A DNA stretch of 64,000 bases from an uncultured Lachnospiraceae bacterium (GTDB lineage Bacteria > Bacillota > Clostridia > Lachnospirales > Lachnospiraceae), in contig CAJUQY010000007.1 in the NCBI GenBank assembly GCA_910588815.1, positions 1 through 64,000 of the forward strand. The letters run 5' to 3'. Numbering within the stretch: position 1 is the stretch's first letter; every line of letters starts with the position of its first letter. Below are positions 1 to 8,781 of this stretch, piece after piece. The notes under the pieces are model-generated. The model searched no databases. It saw only the letters and a program-made list of their open reading frames with translations, and was not told the origin of the DNA. The position numbers and the translations under genes were made by a program.

Positions 1-1
1 T

Positions 2-307
2 CGTATGCTGAAACAAGGGGGAAGTATTCTTGTTTTATATATGGCATGGCTGCCATTTGAGGATGAAATTGCAGGAGCCAGTAAAAAACTTGTATTAAAA
101 TATAATCCAAAGTGGAGTGGCGCAGGGGAAACGAAGATTCTTTACAATCGGTTAAAACAGTTAAATTTATGCGGGCTCTTTTCCCAAACCGTGATGAAAC
201 ATATTCTGACAATTCTGGTTTCCGTATTTTCATCAATCTCACTTGAAAGGCAGGCAGGACTATGGGCATCAGGCGGTGTCCGTGATGCTTTCTTACGGGC
301 ATATTGA
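2..307 (+). pseudogene. remnant of a SAM-dependent methyltransferase (3' part)
   Basis: The frame is open from the window edge. Its first 45 or so residues (motifs MAWLPFEDEIAG and LVLKYNPKWSGAGET) resemble the C-terminal half of clostridial class I SAM-dependent methyltransferases, recognised from memory of the family. After about position 140 the resemblance stops and the frame reads through unrelated sequence to a stop at 305-307, so the family's usual C-terminus is absent. The 5' end lies outside the window. This fits a gene truncated by deletion and fused to other sequence. No function is expected. Confidence 0.5.
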
Positions 308-377
308 TGATGAAACGCCTTGGTTTGCCATATATCACTATATGAGGAATACAGAAATTTGGGTATCGGTACAGTGA
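210..377 (+). pseudogene. second gene fragment in another frame
   Basis: A protein-like frame without a convincing start overlaps the end of the methyltransferase remnant in a different frame. It reads WFPYFHQSHLKGRQDYGHQ and then YGHIDDETPWFAIYHYMRN before a stop at 375-377. The composition, rich in Tyr, His and Trp, looks like genuine coding sequence and not a shadow frame, but I do not recognise the family. Nothing convincing is visible between 378 and 538. Together the two pieces mark a decayed junction of two genes. Confidence 0.3.
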
Positions 378-538
378 TTATGGGAGCCATGTTGCAGCTT
401 CTGAGAGAATTTTGAGATTGTTGACGAAAATGAAGAAGAATACATAATGGTTTGACGATTGCAATGAGAAGTTAAATGAAACATGAGGCATGGAGCTGAA
501 AACTGGCGGCATATAGGTGACAGGGAATCTGAATAAAA

Positions 539-1159
539 ATGAAAAACAGAATATCCAATTATGAAAGAATGAAAAATGATATGGCGAGGGTATTTTTGCA
601 GCGTGACCAGGAAAAGATGATTCGGAAATTCGCCTTGGAGTACAACGAAAAATACCTGTATATTTGCTTTGTGGGGCGAAGATACCGCATTGACCGTTTG
701 ACGGGGGCCGTAAGCTGGTCGAAGGATCTTTTTCAGACAGAAGAGGAGGCCGGCTATAATGAAGTTATGACGATATATGACGTGCTTTGTTGTTCGAAAG
801 ACCATTGCCGTCTTGCCCATGAATGGGTTAATGTGGGAAGCCTTTCCGCGGTTCAAGGGGGAACATTGAAGAAAACAGGTGATTTTTTCCGGAACGCAGG
901 GAGATATTTTGACGGGAAGGCGGGAGAATTGGAGCGGGCGTGCGAGAAGCTTAGGGGAAAGAAGATAGAGAAGGGGGATGTGGCTTATGAGTTGGAACTG
1001 TTTCCCTTTCTTCCGTTATCTCTGCGCTTTTGGGAATCGGACGAGGATTTTCCTGCCAGTCTTCAGATTCTTGTAGACAGAAATATTCTTGATTATATGC
1101 ATTATGAGACGCTGATGTTTGCAATTATCCATATGTTAGGACGCCTGAGGGGGGAGTGA
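539..1159 (+). CDS. DUF3786 domain-containing protein
   Basis: A 206-residue soluble protein with the layout of DUF3786: an N-terminal FALEYNEKYLYICFVGRRYRID stretch followed by a central segment with CCSKDHCRLAHEWVNVGSL and a C-terminal ELELFPFLPLSLRFWESDEDFP. No signal peptide or membrane segment is seen. The domain has no established function; in anaerobes it is found near corrinoid or redox proteins, but no such neighbour is visible here. It stands alone between gene debris and the thiamin leader. The start is the first ATG of the frame and lacks a strong Shine-Dalgarno sequence. Confidence 0.75.
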   Translation: MKNRISNYERMKNDMARVFLQRDQEKMIRKFALEYNEKYLYICFVGRRYRIDRLTGAVSWSKDLFQTEEEAGYNEVMTIYDVLCCSKDHCRLAHEWVNVGSLSAVQGGTLKKTGDFFRNAGRYFDGKAGELERACEKLRGKKIEKGDVAYELELFPFLPLSLRFWESDEDFPASLQILVDRNILDYMHYETLMFAIIHMLGRLRGE

Positions 1160-1240
1160 GCATGGTATGGCTGTTTTGCGGTACGGGAGGCGGGTGTGCC
1201 GCCATGGCTGTCGAAAATCCTGAAAATTTGTGAAAATCAC

Positions 1241-1269
1241 TTGCGGTTTTTGGGAAAACGGCTTATACT
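1241..1269 (+). promoter_or_regulatory. sigma-A type promoter of the thiamin operon
   Basis: TTGCGG at 1241-1246 and TATACT at 1264-1269 are separated by exactly 17 bases. The predicted start, about 7 bases downstream, places the TPP riboswitch at the 5' end of the transcript. Confidence 0.75.
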
Positions 1270-1287
1270 GGATAAGACAATTGAACA

Positions 1288-1385
1288 GACGGGGGCTTGT
1301 GTTACAGGCTGAGAGGAAGGTAGGACCTTCGACCGATAACCTGATTTGGATAATGCCAACGTAGGGATGCCTGAGCATAATGCAC
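1288..1385 (+). promoter_or_regulatory. TPP riboswitch (THI element)
   Basis: The conserved THI-box parts are visible in order: CTGAGAG at 1309-1315, ACCTTCGACC, ACCTGAT, then GGATAATGCCAACGTAGGGA. This is the classic thiamin pyrophosphate aptamer. It lies between a promoter and an intrinsic terminator in front of thiS, so ligand binding should favour termination and shut the operon off. The boundaries of helix P1 are approximate. Confidence 0.95.
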
Positions 1386-1393
1386 ATTTTGAT

Positions 1394-1427
1394 GGGAAGC
1401 TGCCAGATTGGGGCTTCCCGTTTTTTT
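1394..1427 (+). terminator. riboswitch-controlled intrinsic terminator
   Basis: GGGAAGC (1394-1400) pairs with GCTTCCC (1413-1419) and is followed by seven T residues at 1421-1427. It directly follows the TPP aptamer and is its likely expression platform. Confidence 0.85.
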
Positions 1428-1480
1428 GTGCGCGGGCCCCGGAGGAAGATTGCCGGAAGGGCCGGCGGGGTCTCCGCCCC
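1428..1480 (+). repeat. GC-rich leader element, copy 1
   Basis: Directly after the terminator T-run comes GTGCGCGGGCCCCGGAGGA, then ATTGCCGG and GGCCGGCGGGG. A closely similar stretch follows the terminator of the DUF1576 leader at 19703-19748. GTGCGC at 1428-1433 can also pair with GCGCAC near 1506-1511, closing a larger structure. Function unknown. Confidence 0.5.
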
Positions 1481-1566
1481 GGCCGGTGCTAAACGTGCGT
1501 CGCGGGCGCACAGCGCCGGCACGGCGGGCAGGGGAGAAATGTGAAAATATTTTGGAGGAATGGAAT

Positions 1567-1761
1567 ATGGTGAAAGTCAACGGAAAGGAACTGGATATTG
1601 CCGGGAAAACCGTGGAGAAGTATCTGGAAGGAACGGATTACGACCAAAGACGGATCGCGGTGGAGCGAAACGGCGAGCTTGTGCCGAAGGCGCAGTATGG
1701 CAGGACGGTGTTTTCGGAGGGAGATTCGGTGGAAGTGGTGAGCTTTGTGGGAGGCGGCTGA
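1567..1761 (+). CDS. thiS: sulfur carrier protein ThiS
   Basis: A 64-residue ubiquitin-fold sulfur carrier. It ends in GGG, the C-terminal Gly-Gly tail that ThiF adenylates and that is then converted to thiocarboxylate, delivering sulfur to the thiazole synthase ThiG. The start [10 protein letters not shown] follows TTTGGAGGAA at 1550-1559. The open frame extends upstream into the leader, but that stretch is low-complexity, GC-rich RNA structure and not protein. It is the first gene of the TPP-regulated operon, 24 bases before thiF. Confidence 0.92.
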   Translation: MVKVNGKELDIAGKTVEKYLEGTDYDQRRIAVERNGELVPKAQYGRTVFSEGDSVEVVSFVGGG

Positions 1762-1785
1762 GCCGGCCACGGCGGAGGAACAGGG

Positions 1786-2463
1786 TTGTCCGGCAGGAGG
1801 ATCCGTCCGGACGGAAAGGCGGTGTCGATGATTCCCACAGAGGAAGAGATGAGGACGGCTTTGGAGGAGCGGCAGGGGAAGGGGCTGACGGAGGTGTTTT
1901 CACGGGCTCGGGTGGCCGTGTGCGGGCTCGGGGGATTGGGGTCGAACATCGCGTCGGCGCTTGCGCGGGCGGGAGTCGGGAAGCTGATTCTGGCGGACTA
2001 CGACCGGGTGGATGTGAGCAACCTTCACCGCCAGCAGTATAAGGCGTCCCAGGTCGGCAGGTATAAGACGGAGGCGCTGGCGGAAAATCTGAAGGAGATT
2101 GCCCCTTATGCGGAGCTGGAGAAGCATACCCTCCGTGTGGATGAAGACAATGGGACGGCGCTTCTTCGAGAGGCCGATGTGATATGCGAGGCATTCGACG
2201 ACGCGGAGTGCAAGGCGATGCTGGTGAATCTGGTTTTGGAGCATATGCCGGACAAATATCTGGTGGCGGCTTCGGGGATGGCCGGGATGGGAAAGCCCAA
2301 CAGGATAACGACCAGGCGGGTGGCAAAACGGTTTTATCTGTGCGGGGACGGAATCAGCGATGCGGCAGACGGGATCGGCCTGGTGGCTCCCAGGGTCATG
2401 GTCTGCGCGGCCCATCAGGCCCAGACAGTTTTGCGCATTCTGGCGGGAAAGCTTGACGTATAA
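1786..2463 (+). CDS. thiF: ThiS adenylyltransferase ThiF
   Basis: An E1-like enzyme that adenylates the ThiS C-terminus with ATP. The nucleotide-binding signature GLGGLGSNIA lies at about residues 47-56 and is followed by DYDRVDVSNLHRQQY, the typical ThiF/MoeB Asp and Arg region. At about 225 residues it matches the short ThiF found in Clostridia. I chose the TTG at 1786, which follows GGCGGAGGAA. An ATG at 1828 (MIPTEEEM) is an alternative with a weaker ribosome-binding site. It lies between thiS and thiG, as expected for the sulfur-relay part of the pathway. Confidence 0.88.
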   Translation: MSGRRIRPDGKAVSMIPTEEEMRTALEERQGKGLTEVFSRARVAVCGLGGLGSNIASALARAGVGKLILADYDRVDVSNLHRQQYKASQVGRYKTEALAENLKEIAPYAELEKHTLRVDEDNGTALLREADVICEAFDDAECKAMLVNLVLEHMPDKYLVAASGMAGMGKPNRITTRRVAKRFYLCGDGISDAADGIGLVAPRVMVCAAHQAQTVLRILAGKLDV

Positions 2464-2532
2464 GAGGAGTTTTGTGCAGGAGAAGTTTGATGTGTAAGAA
2501 AAACGTTATATTTAAGAAAGAAGGAAGAGAAA

Positions 2533-3303
2533 ATGAAGAACGACAAGCTGGTGATTGGCGGACATGAATTTGAGTCCCGGTTTATTTTGGGATCGGGCAA
2601 GTATTCTCTGCGGCTCATTGAGGCGGCGGTGAAGGATGCCGGAGCGCAGATCATTACCCTGGCCGTGCGCAGGGCCAACACAAAAGACCAGGAAAATATT
2701 TTGGATTTCATTCCGGAGGGGGTGACTCTGCTCCCCAATACCAGCGGCGCCAGGACGGCCGAGGAGGCGGCCCGCATTGCGAGGCTGGCAAGGGAGCTCG
2801 GATGCGGGGATTTCGTGAAGGTGGAGATCATGCGGGATTCCAAGTATCTGCTTCCGGATAATCAGGAAACCATCCGGGCCACGGAAATCCTGGCGAAGGA
2901 GGGCTTTGTGGTCATGCCCTATATGTACCCGGATCTCTATGTGGCCAGAGAGCTGGTGAATGTGGGCGCGGCCGCGGTGATGCCCCTGGCTGCGCCTATC
3001 GGCTCCAATAAGGGGCTTGCCGCAAAGGAATTCATTCAGATTTTGATTGACGAGATTGACCTGCCAGTCATTGTGGACGCTGGGATCGGCCGGCCTTCCC
3101 AGGCGTGCGAGGCCATGGAAATGGGGGCAGCGGCCATTATGGCCAATACGGCCTTGGCCACGGCAGGGGATCTTCCCACGATGGCGGCCGCATTCCGGCA
3201 GGCGATTGAGGCGGGACGGAATGCTTATCTGGCAGGACTTGGAAGGGTGCTTGGCAGGGGGGCCTCCGCCTCTGATCCCCTGACGGGCTTTCTTCGGGAC
3301 TAG
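2533..3303 (+). CDS. thiG: thiazole synthase ThiG
   Basis: A 256-residue TIM-barrel enzyme that builds the thiazole ring from 1-deoxy-D-xylulose 5-phosphate, dehydroglycine (from ThiH) and ThiS thiocarboxylate. The hallmark segments [18 protein letters not shown] (catalytic Schiff-base Lys region), [23 protein letters not shown] and [19 protein letters not shown] are all present, and the length is typical. An AAGAAGGAAGAG stretch precedes the start. thiH follows after 11 bases. Confidence 0.95.
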   Translation: MKNDKLVIGGHEFESRFILGSGKYSLRLIEAAVKDAGAQIITLAVRRANTKDQENILDFIPEGVTLLPNTSGARTAEEAARIARLARELGCGDFVKVEIMRDSKYLLPDNQETIRATEILAKEGFVVMPYMYPDLYVARELVNVGAAAVMPLAAPIGSNKGLAAKEFIQILIDEIDLPVIVDAGIGRPSQACEAMEMGAAAIMANTALATAGDLPTMAAAFRQAIEAGRNAYLAGLGRVLGRGASASDPLTGFLRD

Positions 3304-3314
3304 GGAGGCGCGGG

Positions 3315-4568
3315 ATGGAAAATCTGTTTTTTGTGGATTCCGAATATTTGCCGAAGACAGCCCTGGACAAAAAGCACAGGCTGGAGACGGACCCCTCCTC
3401 CCGGAAGAACCACATGGAGTATCTGCCGGGGATGGAGCAGATCCGGTCGGATGTCCGTGACCATGTCATGGGACATGTGGAGTCCTTTGACTACTCAAAC
3501 TATACGGCGAAGGACGTTCGGGCGGCGCTGGAGCATGAGAATTGTTCCATTGAAGATTTGAAAGCATTGCTTTCTCCGGCTGCGGCCCCTTTTCTGGAGG
3601 AGATGGCCGTGCGGGCAAGGCTTGAGACCAGTAAGCATTTTGGAAATACGGTTTATCTGTTTACTCCTCTCTATATTGCCAATTATTGTGAGAATTACTG
3701 TGTTTACTGCGGATTCAATTGCTACAATCACATCAACCGCATGAAGCTTACCATGGAGCAGATGGAGCATGAGATGAAGGTGATCGCCGACAGCGGTATG
3801 GAGGAAATCCTGATTTTGACAGGGGAGAGCCGTTCCATGAGCGATGTGGCTTATATCGGGGAGGCCTGCAAGCTGGCCGGGAAATATTTCCGTATGGTGG
3901 GGCTGGAAATTTATCCGGTCAACACGGAAGAATACCGATACCTCCATGAGTGCGGCGCGGATTACGTGACGGTCTTCCAGGAGACCTATGACGCGGACAA
4001 GTATGAAACCCTGCACCTTTTGGGACATAAGCGGGTATGGCCCTACCGGTTTGACGCCCAGGAGCGGGCGCTGATGGGAGGAATGCGCGGCGTGGCCTTT
4101 TCGGCGCTTCTGGGGCTTGCGGATTTCAGAAAGGATGCTTTGGCCAGCGCGCTCCACGTGTACTACCTCCAGCGGAAGTATCCCCACGCGGAGATGTCCC
4201 TGTCCTGCCCCAGGCTCAGGCCCATCATCAACAACGACAAGATTAATCCCCTGGACGTCAGAGAGAGAGAGCTTGCCCAGATTCTCTGTGCCTACCGGAT
4301 TTTCCTGCCCTTTGTGGGGATCACGGTGTCCTCCAGAGAGAGTGCCGAGTTTCGCAACGGCATAGTGAAAATTGCGGCGACCAAGATTTCGGCGGGGGTT
4401 TCCACCGGGATCGGCGACCATGAGAGTAAATACAGCGGAAAGGAGTCGGACGGGGCCAGAGGAGACGAGCAGTTTGAGATCGACGACAGCAGAAGCCTTC
4501 CCCAGATGTATCAGGATATGGCCGGGGAAGGGCTGCAGCCCGTCCTGAATGATTATCTTTATGTCTGA
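3315..4568 (+). CDS. thiH: 2-iminoacetate synthase ThiH
   Basis: A radical SAM enzyme of 417 residues that cleaves tyrosine to 2-iminoacetate (dehydroglycine) and p-cresol for ThiG. The [4Fe-4S] motif CENYCVYCGF at about residues 127-136 supplies the CxxxCxxC ligands. Family segments LTGESRSMSDV, ADYVTVFQETYD and LSCPRLRPI are intact. It belongs to the anaerobic thiamin route; aerobes use the oxidase ThiO instead. The last bases overlap the start of the next gene. Confidence 0.95.
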   Translation: MENLFFVDSEYLPKTALDKKHRLETDPSSRKNHMEYLPGMEQIRSDVRDHVMGHVESFDYSNYTAKDVRAALEHENCSIEDLKALLSPAAAPFLEEMAVRARLETSKHFGNTVYLFTPLYIANYCENYCVYCGFNCYNHINRMKLTMEQMEHEMKVIADSGMEEILILTGESRSMSDVAYIGEACKLAGKYFRMVGLEIYPVNTEEYRYLHECGADYVTVFQETYDADKYETLHLLGHKRVWPYRFDAQERALMGGMRGVAFSALLGLADFRKDALASALHVYYLQRKYPHAEMSLSCPRLRPIINNDKINPLDVRERELAQILCAYRIFLPFVGITVSSRESAEFRNGIVKIAATKISAGVSTGIGDHESKYSGKESDGARGDEQFEIDDSRSLPQMYQDMAGEGLQPVLNDYLYV

Positions 4569-5169
4569 GCTTATATGTGTGACCAACAGGGCGCTTTGCA
4601 GGGAGGATTTTCTTGTCCGTGTGAGGAAGCTTGCCGCGGCCCGTCCCCGGGGACTGATTCTCAGGGAAAAAGATTTGTCACAGGAGCAATATAAAGAGCT
4701 TGCAGGCCTGGTTCTTCCGCTCTGCGGCGAGTATGGGACGACCTGCATCCTCCACGGTTTCCCTGATGTGGCGGCCGGGCTCGGACACCGGGCTTTGCAT
4801 CTTCCGCTTCCGGTTCTCCGGACTCTTTCAGAATCGGAGAGAGGGGCCTTCTCCCTGTTGGGAGCTTCCTGCCATTCGGCCGATGACGCGAGGGAGGCCG
4901 AGGCGCTCGGCTGTACTTATGTGACGGCGGGGCATGTGTTTGACACGGACTGTAAGAAAGGTCTTCCCGGCCGGGGAATTGCTTTTCTGAGGGAGGTCTG
5001 TGAGAGTGTTTCGGTTCCGGTCTATGCCATCGGCGGGATCTGCCCGGAGCGCATGGAAGCTGTCCGGCACTCCGGGGCAAACGGCGCCTGTGTGATGAGC
5101 GGCGCGATGGTTTGTGAGGATGTGGAGGAATACTTTAGAGCGTTTGAGGAGAGAGCGGATGAATTTTGA
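4561..5169 (+). CDS. TenI/ThiE-like thiamine phosphate synthase family protein
   Basis: About 202 residues of the TMP-synthase fold: LILREKDLS, then ATGCTYVTAGHVFDTDCKKG-type residues, then YAIGGICPERM. It precedes a second, more canonical ThiE. Family knowledge suggests such partners are TenI-type thiazole tautomerases that convert the ThiG product to the form used by ThiE; this is inference. The diphosphate and pyrimidine loops differ from ThiE. The start at MSELICVT overlaps the thiH stop by 8 bases; an in-frame ATG at 4549 is possible. It overlaps thiE by 11 bases, indicating translational coupling. Confidence 0.75.
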   Translation: MSELICVTNRALCREDFLVRVRKLAAARPRGLILREKDLSQEQYKELAGLVLPLCGEYGTTCILHGFPDVAAGLGHRALHLPLPVLRTLSESERGAFSLLGASCHSADDAREAEALGCTYVTAGHVFDTDCKKGLPGRGIAFLREVCESVSVPVYAIGGICPERMEAVRHSGANGACVMSGAMVCEDVEEYFRAFEERADEF

Positions 5170-5800
5170 TAGAGAGAGGCTTTTGTTGTATGGGGTGACG
5201 GACCGGGGGTGGACAAAAAACCGAACGCTTCCGGAGCAGATTGAGGAGGCTCTGCGGGGAGGTGTGACGATGATTCAGCTTCGGGAAAAATCTCTTTCCG
5301 AAGAGGAGTTCCTTCGGGAGGCCGTCGAAGTGAGGGAACTCTGCCACAGGTACGGGGTGCCGCTTATTGTCAATGACCATGTGGAGGTGGCTCTTCGGAG
5401 CGGAGCGGACGGCGTCCATGTGGGAATGGAGGATACTCCGGTGTCCCGGATCCGGGAGCAGTGTGGCAGGGACTTCATCATCGGAGCCACGGCGAAGACA
5501 GCAGGGCAGGCGAGGGCCGCGTTCCGGGCCGGGGCAGACTATCTTGGCGTGGGTGCGGTGTTTCCCTCTCCGACAAAGAAAAATGCCGTTCGCATCACGG
5601 TGGAGGAGCTTGGAAAGATTTGTTCTTCTGTCCCGATTCCGGCTGTTGCCATCGGCGGGATTACGCTTAAGAACGTGGATCGGCTTGCAGGAGGCGGTAT
5701 GGCCGGTATCGCCGTGGTGTCGGCGCTTTTCGGGGCAGAGGATATTCAGAAGGCGGCGGCGGAGTTGAAAAAACAGGCGAAGATGGTGGTGGGGCTATGA
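5159..5800 (+). CDS. thiE: thiamine phosphate synthase ThiE
   Basis: Couples hydroxymethylpyrimidine diphosphate to thiazole phosphate to give thiamin monophosphate. The visible motifs are TMIQLREKSLSEEEF, NDHVEVALRSGADGVHVG, GVGAVFPSPTKKNA and VAIGGIT, all standard for ThiE, at a normal length of about 213 residues. I placed the start at MNFDRERL, 6 bases after GAGGAGAG and overlapping the previous stop, instead of the upstream in-frame ATG at 5114. The stop overlaps the thiD start. Confidence 0.93.
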   Translation: MNFDRERLLLYGVTDRGWTKNRTLPEQIEEALRGGVTMIQLREKSLSEEEFLREAVEVRELCHRYGVPLIVNDHVEVALRSGADGVHVGMEDTPVSRIREQCGRDFIIGATAKTAGQARAAFRAGADYLGVGAVFPSPTKKNAVRITVEELGKICSSVPIPAVAIGGITLKNVDRLAGGGMAGIAVVSALFGAEDIQKAAAELKKQAKMVVGL

Positions 5801-6627
5801 AAACGGTACTATCCATTGCCGGCTCGGATTCTTCCGGCGGCGCGGGCGTCCAGGCGGATTTAAAGACTATGATCATGAACGGGGTCTATGGCATGAGTGC
5901 GGTCACGGCCCTGACAGCGCAAAATACCATGGGAGTTCGGGCCGTCAGAGAGGTGTCTCCTGATTTTTTGGAGCAGCAGCTTTGCGCCGTGTTTGAGGAT
6001 ATTTTTCCGGATGCCGTGAAGATTGGCATGATTCCCTCCGGGGAGCTTATGGAAGCGGCGGCAAAGCAGCTTAAAGCTTACGGAGCGAGGCATATCGTGG
6101 TGGATCCGATCATGGCGTCGACCAGCGGTTCTGCCCTGATGCGGGACTGTGCGGTGGAAACTCTGAAGAGGACGCTTCTGCCCCTTGCTGAGGTGGTGAC
6201 CCCCAACATTCCCGAGGGAGAGGCCTTGTCGGGTATGGCTATCAGGAGCCGGGAGGATATGGAGCAGGCAGCGGAAAAAATCGGCGAGGCATGTGGATGC
6301 GCGGTGCTGTTGAAGGGGGGACATAGAGCGGGCGGGGCCGATGATGTCCTATATGAAAACGGAGGGCTTCACTGGTTCATGGGACCGCGCATCAAAAATA
6401 CCAATACCCATGGCACAGGCTGCACCCTCTCCAGTGCGATTGCTTCCAATCTGGCAAAAGGCTTTTCTCTGGAGGAGGCCGTGGGATATGCCAAAGAATA
6501 TGTCTCGGATGCAATCGGGGCAGGGCTCGTCCTGGGAAAGGGAAGCGGCCCCCTGGATCATGGATTCTGGATGTCCACAGAAAAAACAAACTGTAAATAT
6601 TTGTCTGAAAGGAATGGAGGATTATGA
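5797..6627 (+). CDS. thiD: bifunctional HMP / HMP-phosphate kinase ThiD
   Basis: A ribokinase-fold kinase of 276 residues that phosphorylates hydroxymethylpyrimidine phosphate to the diphosphate. It starts with [20 protein letters not shown], and the C-terminal anion-hole motif [15 protein letters not shown] is intact. [11 protein letters not shown] is typical of ThiD. Four-base overlaps (ATGA) join it to both thiE and thiC, so the genes are translationally coupled. Confidence 0.94.
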   Translation: MKTVLSIAGSDSSGGAGVQADLKTMIMNGVYGMSAVTALTAQNTMGVRAVREVSPDFLEQQLCAVFEDIFPDAVKIGMIPSGELMEAAAKQLKAYGARHIVVDPIMASTSGSALMRDCAVETLKRTLLPLAEVVTPNIPEGEALSGMAIRSREDMEQAAEKIGEACGCAVLLKGGHRAGGADDVLYENGGLHWFMGPRIKNTNTHGTGCTLSSAIASNLAKGFSLEEAVGYAKEYVSDAIGAGLVLGKGSGPLDHGFWMSTEKTNCKYLSERNGGL

Positions 6628-7928
6628 GAGAGTATACGACACAGATGGATGCCGCAAAGCGGGGGATGATTACTCCGGAGATGAAGGCGGTTGCAAAAAA
6701 AGAATACAGGACAGAGGAGGAGATCCGGGAGCTTGTGGCGAGGGGGCAGGTGGCGATCTGTGCCAACCGGCTGCACAAATGCATCGACCCCAACGGAGTC
6801 GGCTCCATGCTGCGGACAAAGATCAATGTGAATCTGGGAGTCTCCAGGGACTGCAAGGATTATGATGTGGAGATGCAGAAGGTCATGGCGGCGGTGAATA
6901 TGGGAGCGGAGGCTATCATGGACCTTTCGTCCCACGGGGATACGGAGCCCTTCCGGAAAAAACTGACGTCGGAGTGCCCGGCCATGATCGGCACGGTGCC
7001 TGTCTACGACAGTGTGATTCATTACCAGAGGGATCTGGCGGCCCTGACGGCAAAGGATTTTATCGATGTGGTCCGTCTTCATGCGGAGAATGGCGTGGAC
7101 TTTGTCACTCTCCACTGTGGGATTACCAGAAAGACCATTGAGCAGATCAAGAAGCATAAGCGGAAGATGAATATTGTGTCCCGGGGCGGCTCTCTGGTTT
7201 TTGCCTGGATGAGCATGACGGGGGAGGAAAACCCGTTCTATGAATATTTTGATGAGATTTTAGAAATCTGCAGAGAGTATGATGTGACCATTTCTCTGGG
7301 AGATGCCTGCCGCCCGGGCTGTCTGGCCGACGGAAGCGACGTCTGCCAGATCGAAGAACTGGTGAGGCTGGGGGAACTGACCAAGCGGGCTTGGGAGAAG
7401 GATGTCCAGATCATGGTGGAGGGACCGGGACATATGCCCCTGGATCAGATCGAGGCCAATGTAAAACTTGAGCAGACCATCTGCATGGGAGCTCCCTTTT
7501 ATGTGCTGGGGCCCATCGTGACAGATATTGCTCCCGGCTACGACCATATCACTTCCGCTATCGGAGGCGCGATTGCCGCTTCGGCGGGCGTGGCCTTCCT
7601 CTGCTATGTGACTCCGGCGGAGCATCTGGCCCTGCCTGGTGTGGAGGATGTGAAGCAGGGGATTGTCGCGGCAAAGATTGCGGCCCACGCGGCGGACATT
7701 GCCAAGAAGGTGCCCCACGCCAGGGACAGAGACGACGCCATGGCTGATGCCAGAAGAACCTTTGACTGGGAAAAACAGTGGGAGTGCGCCATTGACCCGG
7801 AGACGGCAAAACGGATCCGCGACGAGAGAAAGCCGGAGTACGAGGACAGCTGTTCCATGTGCGGAAAGTTCTGTGCCGTGCGGAGCATGAATAAGGCGTT
7901 GAACGGGGAGTATATTGATATTTTATAG
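6624..7928 (+). CDS. thiC: phosphomethylpyrimidine synthase ThiC
   Basis: A non-canonical radical SAM enzyme that rearranges aminoimidazole ribotide to HMP phosphate. It has 434 residues, typical of the short clostridial form without the N-terminal extension. The C-terminal cluster-binding motif [10 protein letters not shown] (CxxCxxxxC) is present, as are [15 protein letters not shown] and [12 protein letters not shown]. It is the last gene of the operon, completing both branches of thiamin synthesis under one TPP riboswitch. No clear terminator is visible before the next promoter. Confidence 0.96.
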   Translation: MREYTTQMDAAKRGMITPEMKAVAKKEYRTEEEIRELVARGQVAICANRLHKCIDPNGVGSMLRTKINVNLGVSRDCKDYDVEMQKVMAAVNMGAEAIMDLSSHGDTEPFRKKLTSECPAMIGTVPVYDSVIHYQRDLAALTAKDFIDVVRLHAENGVDFVTLHCGITRKTIEQIKKHKRKMNIVSRGGSLVFAWMSMTGEENPFYEYFDEILEICREYDVTISLGDACRPGCLADGSDVCQIEELVRLGELTKRAWEKDVQIMVEGPGHMPLDQIEANVKLEQTICMGAPFYVLGPIVTDIAPGYDHITSAIGGAIAASAGVAFLCYVTPAEHLALPGVEDVKQGIVAAKIAAHAADIAKKVPHARDRDDAMADARRTFDWEKQWECAIDPETAKRIRDERKPEYEDSCSMCGKFCAVRSMNKALNGEYIDIL

Positions 7929-8017
7929 ACTTTTGTTCCCTATTCGGGAGCCGAATTGGTAAAAAGCCGGAAGGAAGCAAATCTACCATATATGATTTTT
8001 TATGTATGTAAAAGAAA

Positions 8018-8046
8018 TTGAACAGGAAAGAGATCTGGAGTATAAT
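8018..8046 (+). promoter_or_regulatory. sigma-A type promoter of the ABC transporter
   Basis: TTGAAC (8018-8023) and a perfect TATAAT (8041-8046) are separated by 17 bases. The start codon of the ATPase gene lies 28 bases beyond the -10 box. Confidence 0.75.
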
Positions 8047-8073
8047 AGAAGGGATGTGAGGAGGAAGAAATTT

Positions 8074-8781
8074 ATGAAATTCGTAATCGGGCATCTCTCG
8101 AAGAGCTTTGATAAAAAGGCTGTCCTTAAGGATATTGATTTTTCTTTTGAGGAGGGAAAGATCTACGGGCTTCTCGGCAGGAACGGAGCCGGGAAGACGA
8201 CTCTTTTTAATTGTCTGAACGGGGATCTGCGGCCGGACGGCGGACGCTTCTGGTTTGAGGAGGAGGCAGGGCCAAGGAATGCGGTGCCGGAGGATATCGG
8301 CTATGTCCTTTCCACTCCGACGGTTCCGGAATTTATGACTGGGAGAGAGTTTTTAAAGTTTTTCATGGACATCCACGAGGGCAGGATTCGGGATCCGAGG
8401 CCACTGGACGAATATTTTGACTATATGAGCATTGACGCAGAGGATCGGGATAAGCTTTTGAAGGATTATTCCCACGGCATGAAGAACAAGATGCAGATGC
8501 TGATCAATATCATTGCGAAGCCCAACCTGCTCCTTCTGGACGAGCCACTCACTTCCCTGGATGTGGTGGTGGCGGAGGAGATGAAGGGACTTCTGCGGTC
8601 ATTGAAGGGAGAACGGATCACGATTTTTTCCACGCATATTATGGATCTGGCGCTGGATCTCTGTGACGAGATCGTGCTTTTAAACCACGGGGTGCTGGAG
8701 ATCGTGGACAAGTCGGATTTGGACGGGAAGGAATTTAAGGAGCGGATCCTTGCGGCCCTCCGGGAGGAAAGCCATGCTTAA
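8074..8781 (+). CDS. ABC transporter ATP-binding protein
   Basis: A 235-residue ABC ATPase. Walker A is GRNGAGKTTL near residue 36, Walker B is LLLLDEPLTSLD, and the H-loop is STHIMD. The signature sequence is YSHGMKNKMQ in place of LSGGQ, which is common in the CcmA/BcrA-like exporter ATPases. The start MKFVIGHLSK follows GAGGAGGAAG at 8058-8067; the frame extends upstream without a ribosome-binding site. It overlaps the permease gene by 8 bases. The substrate cannot be told from sequence. Confidence 0.9.
   Translation: MKFVIGHLSKSFDKKAVLKDIDFSFEEGKIYGLLGRNGAGKTTLFNCLNGDLRPDGGRFWFEEEAGPRNAVPEDIGYVLSTPTVPEFMTGREFLKFFMDIHEGRIRDPRPLDEYFDYMSIDAEDRDKLLKDYSHGMKNKMQMLINIIAKPNLLLLDEPLTSLDVVVAEEMKGLLRSLKGERITIFSTHIMDLALDLCDEIVLLNHGVLEIVDKSDLDGKEFKERILAALREESHA

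Noticed and set aside
1577..2326. Long minus-strand open frame of 249 codons across thiS and thiF
   Set aside because: Pro/Ser-rich shadow of GC-rich coding sequence, with no ribosome-binding site and no protein-like motifs; thiS and thiF on the + strand are clear.
3495..4748. 417-codon minus-strand open frame opposite thiH
   Set aside because: Antisense shadow of an unmistakable radical SAM gene; His-rich composition with no recognisable domain.
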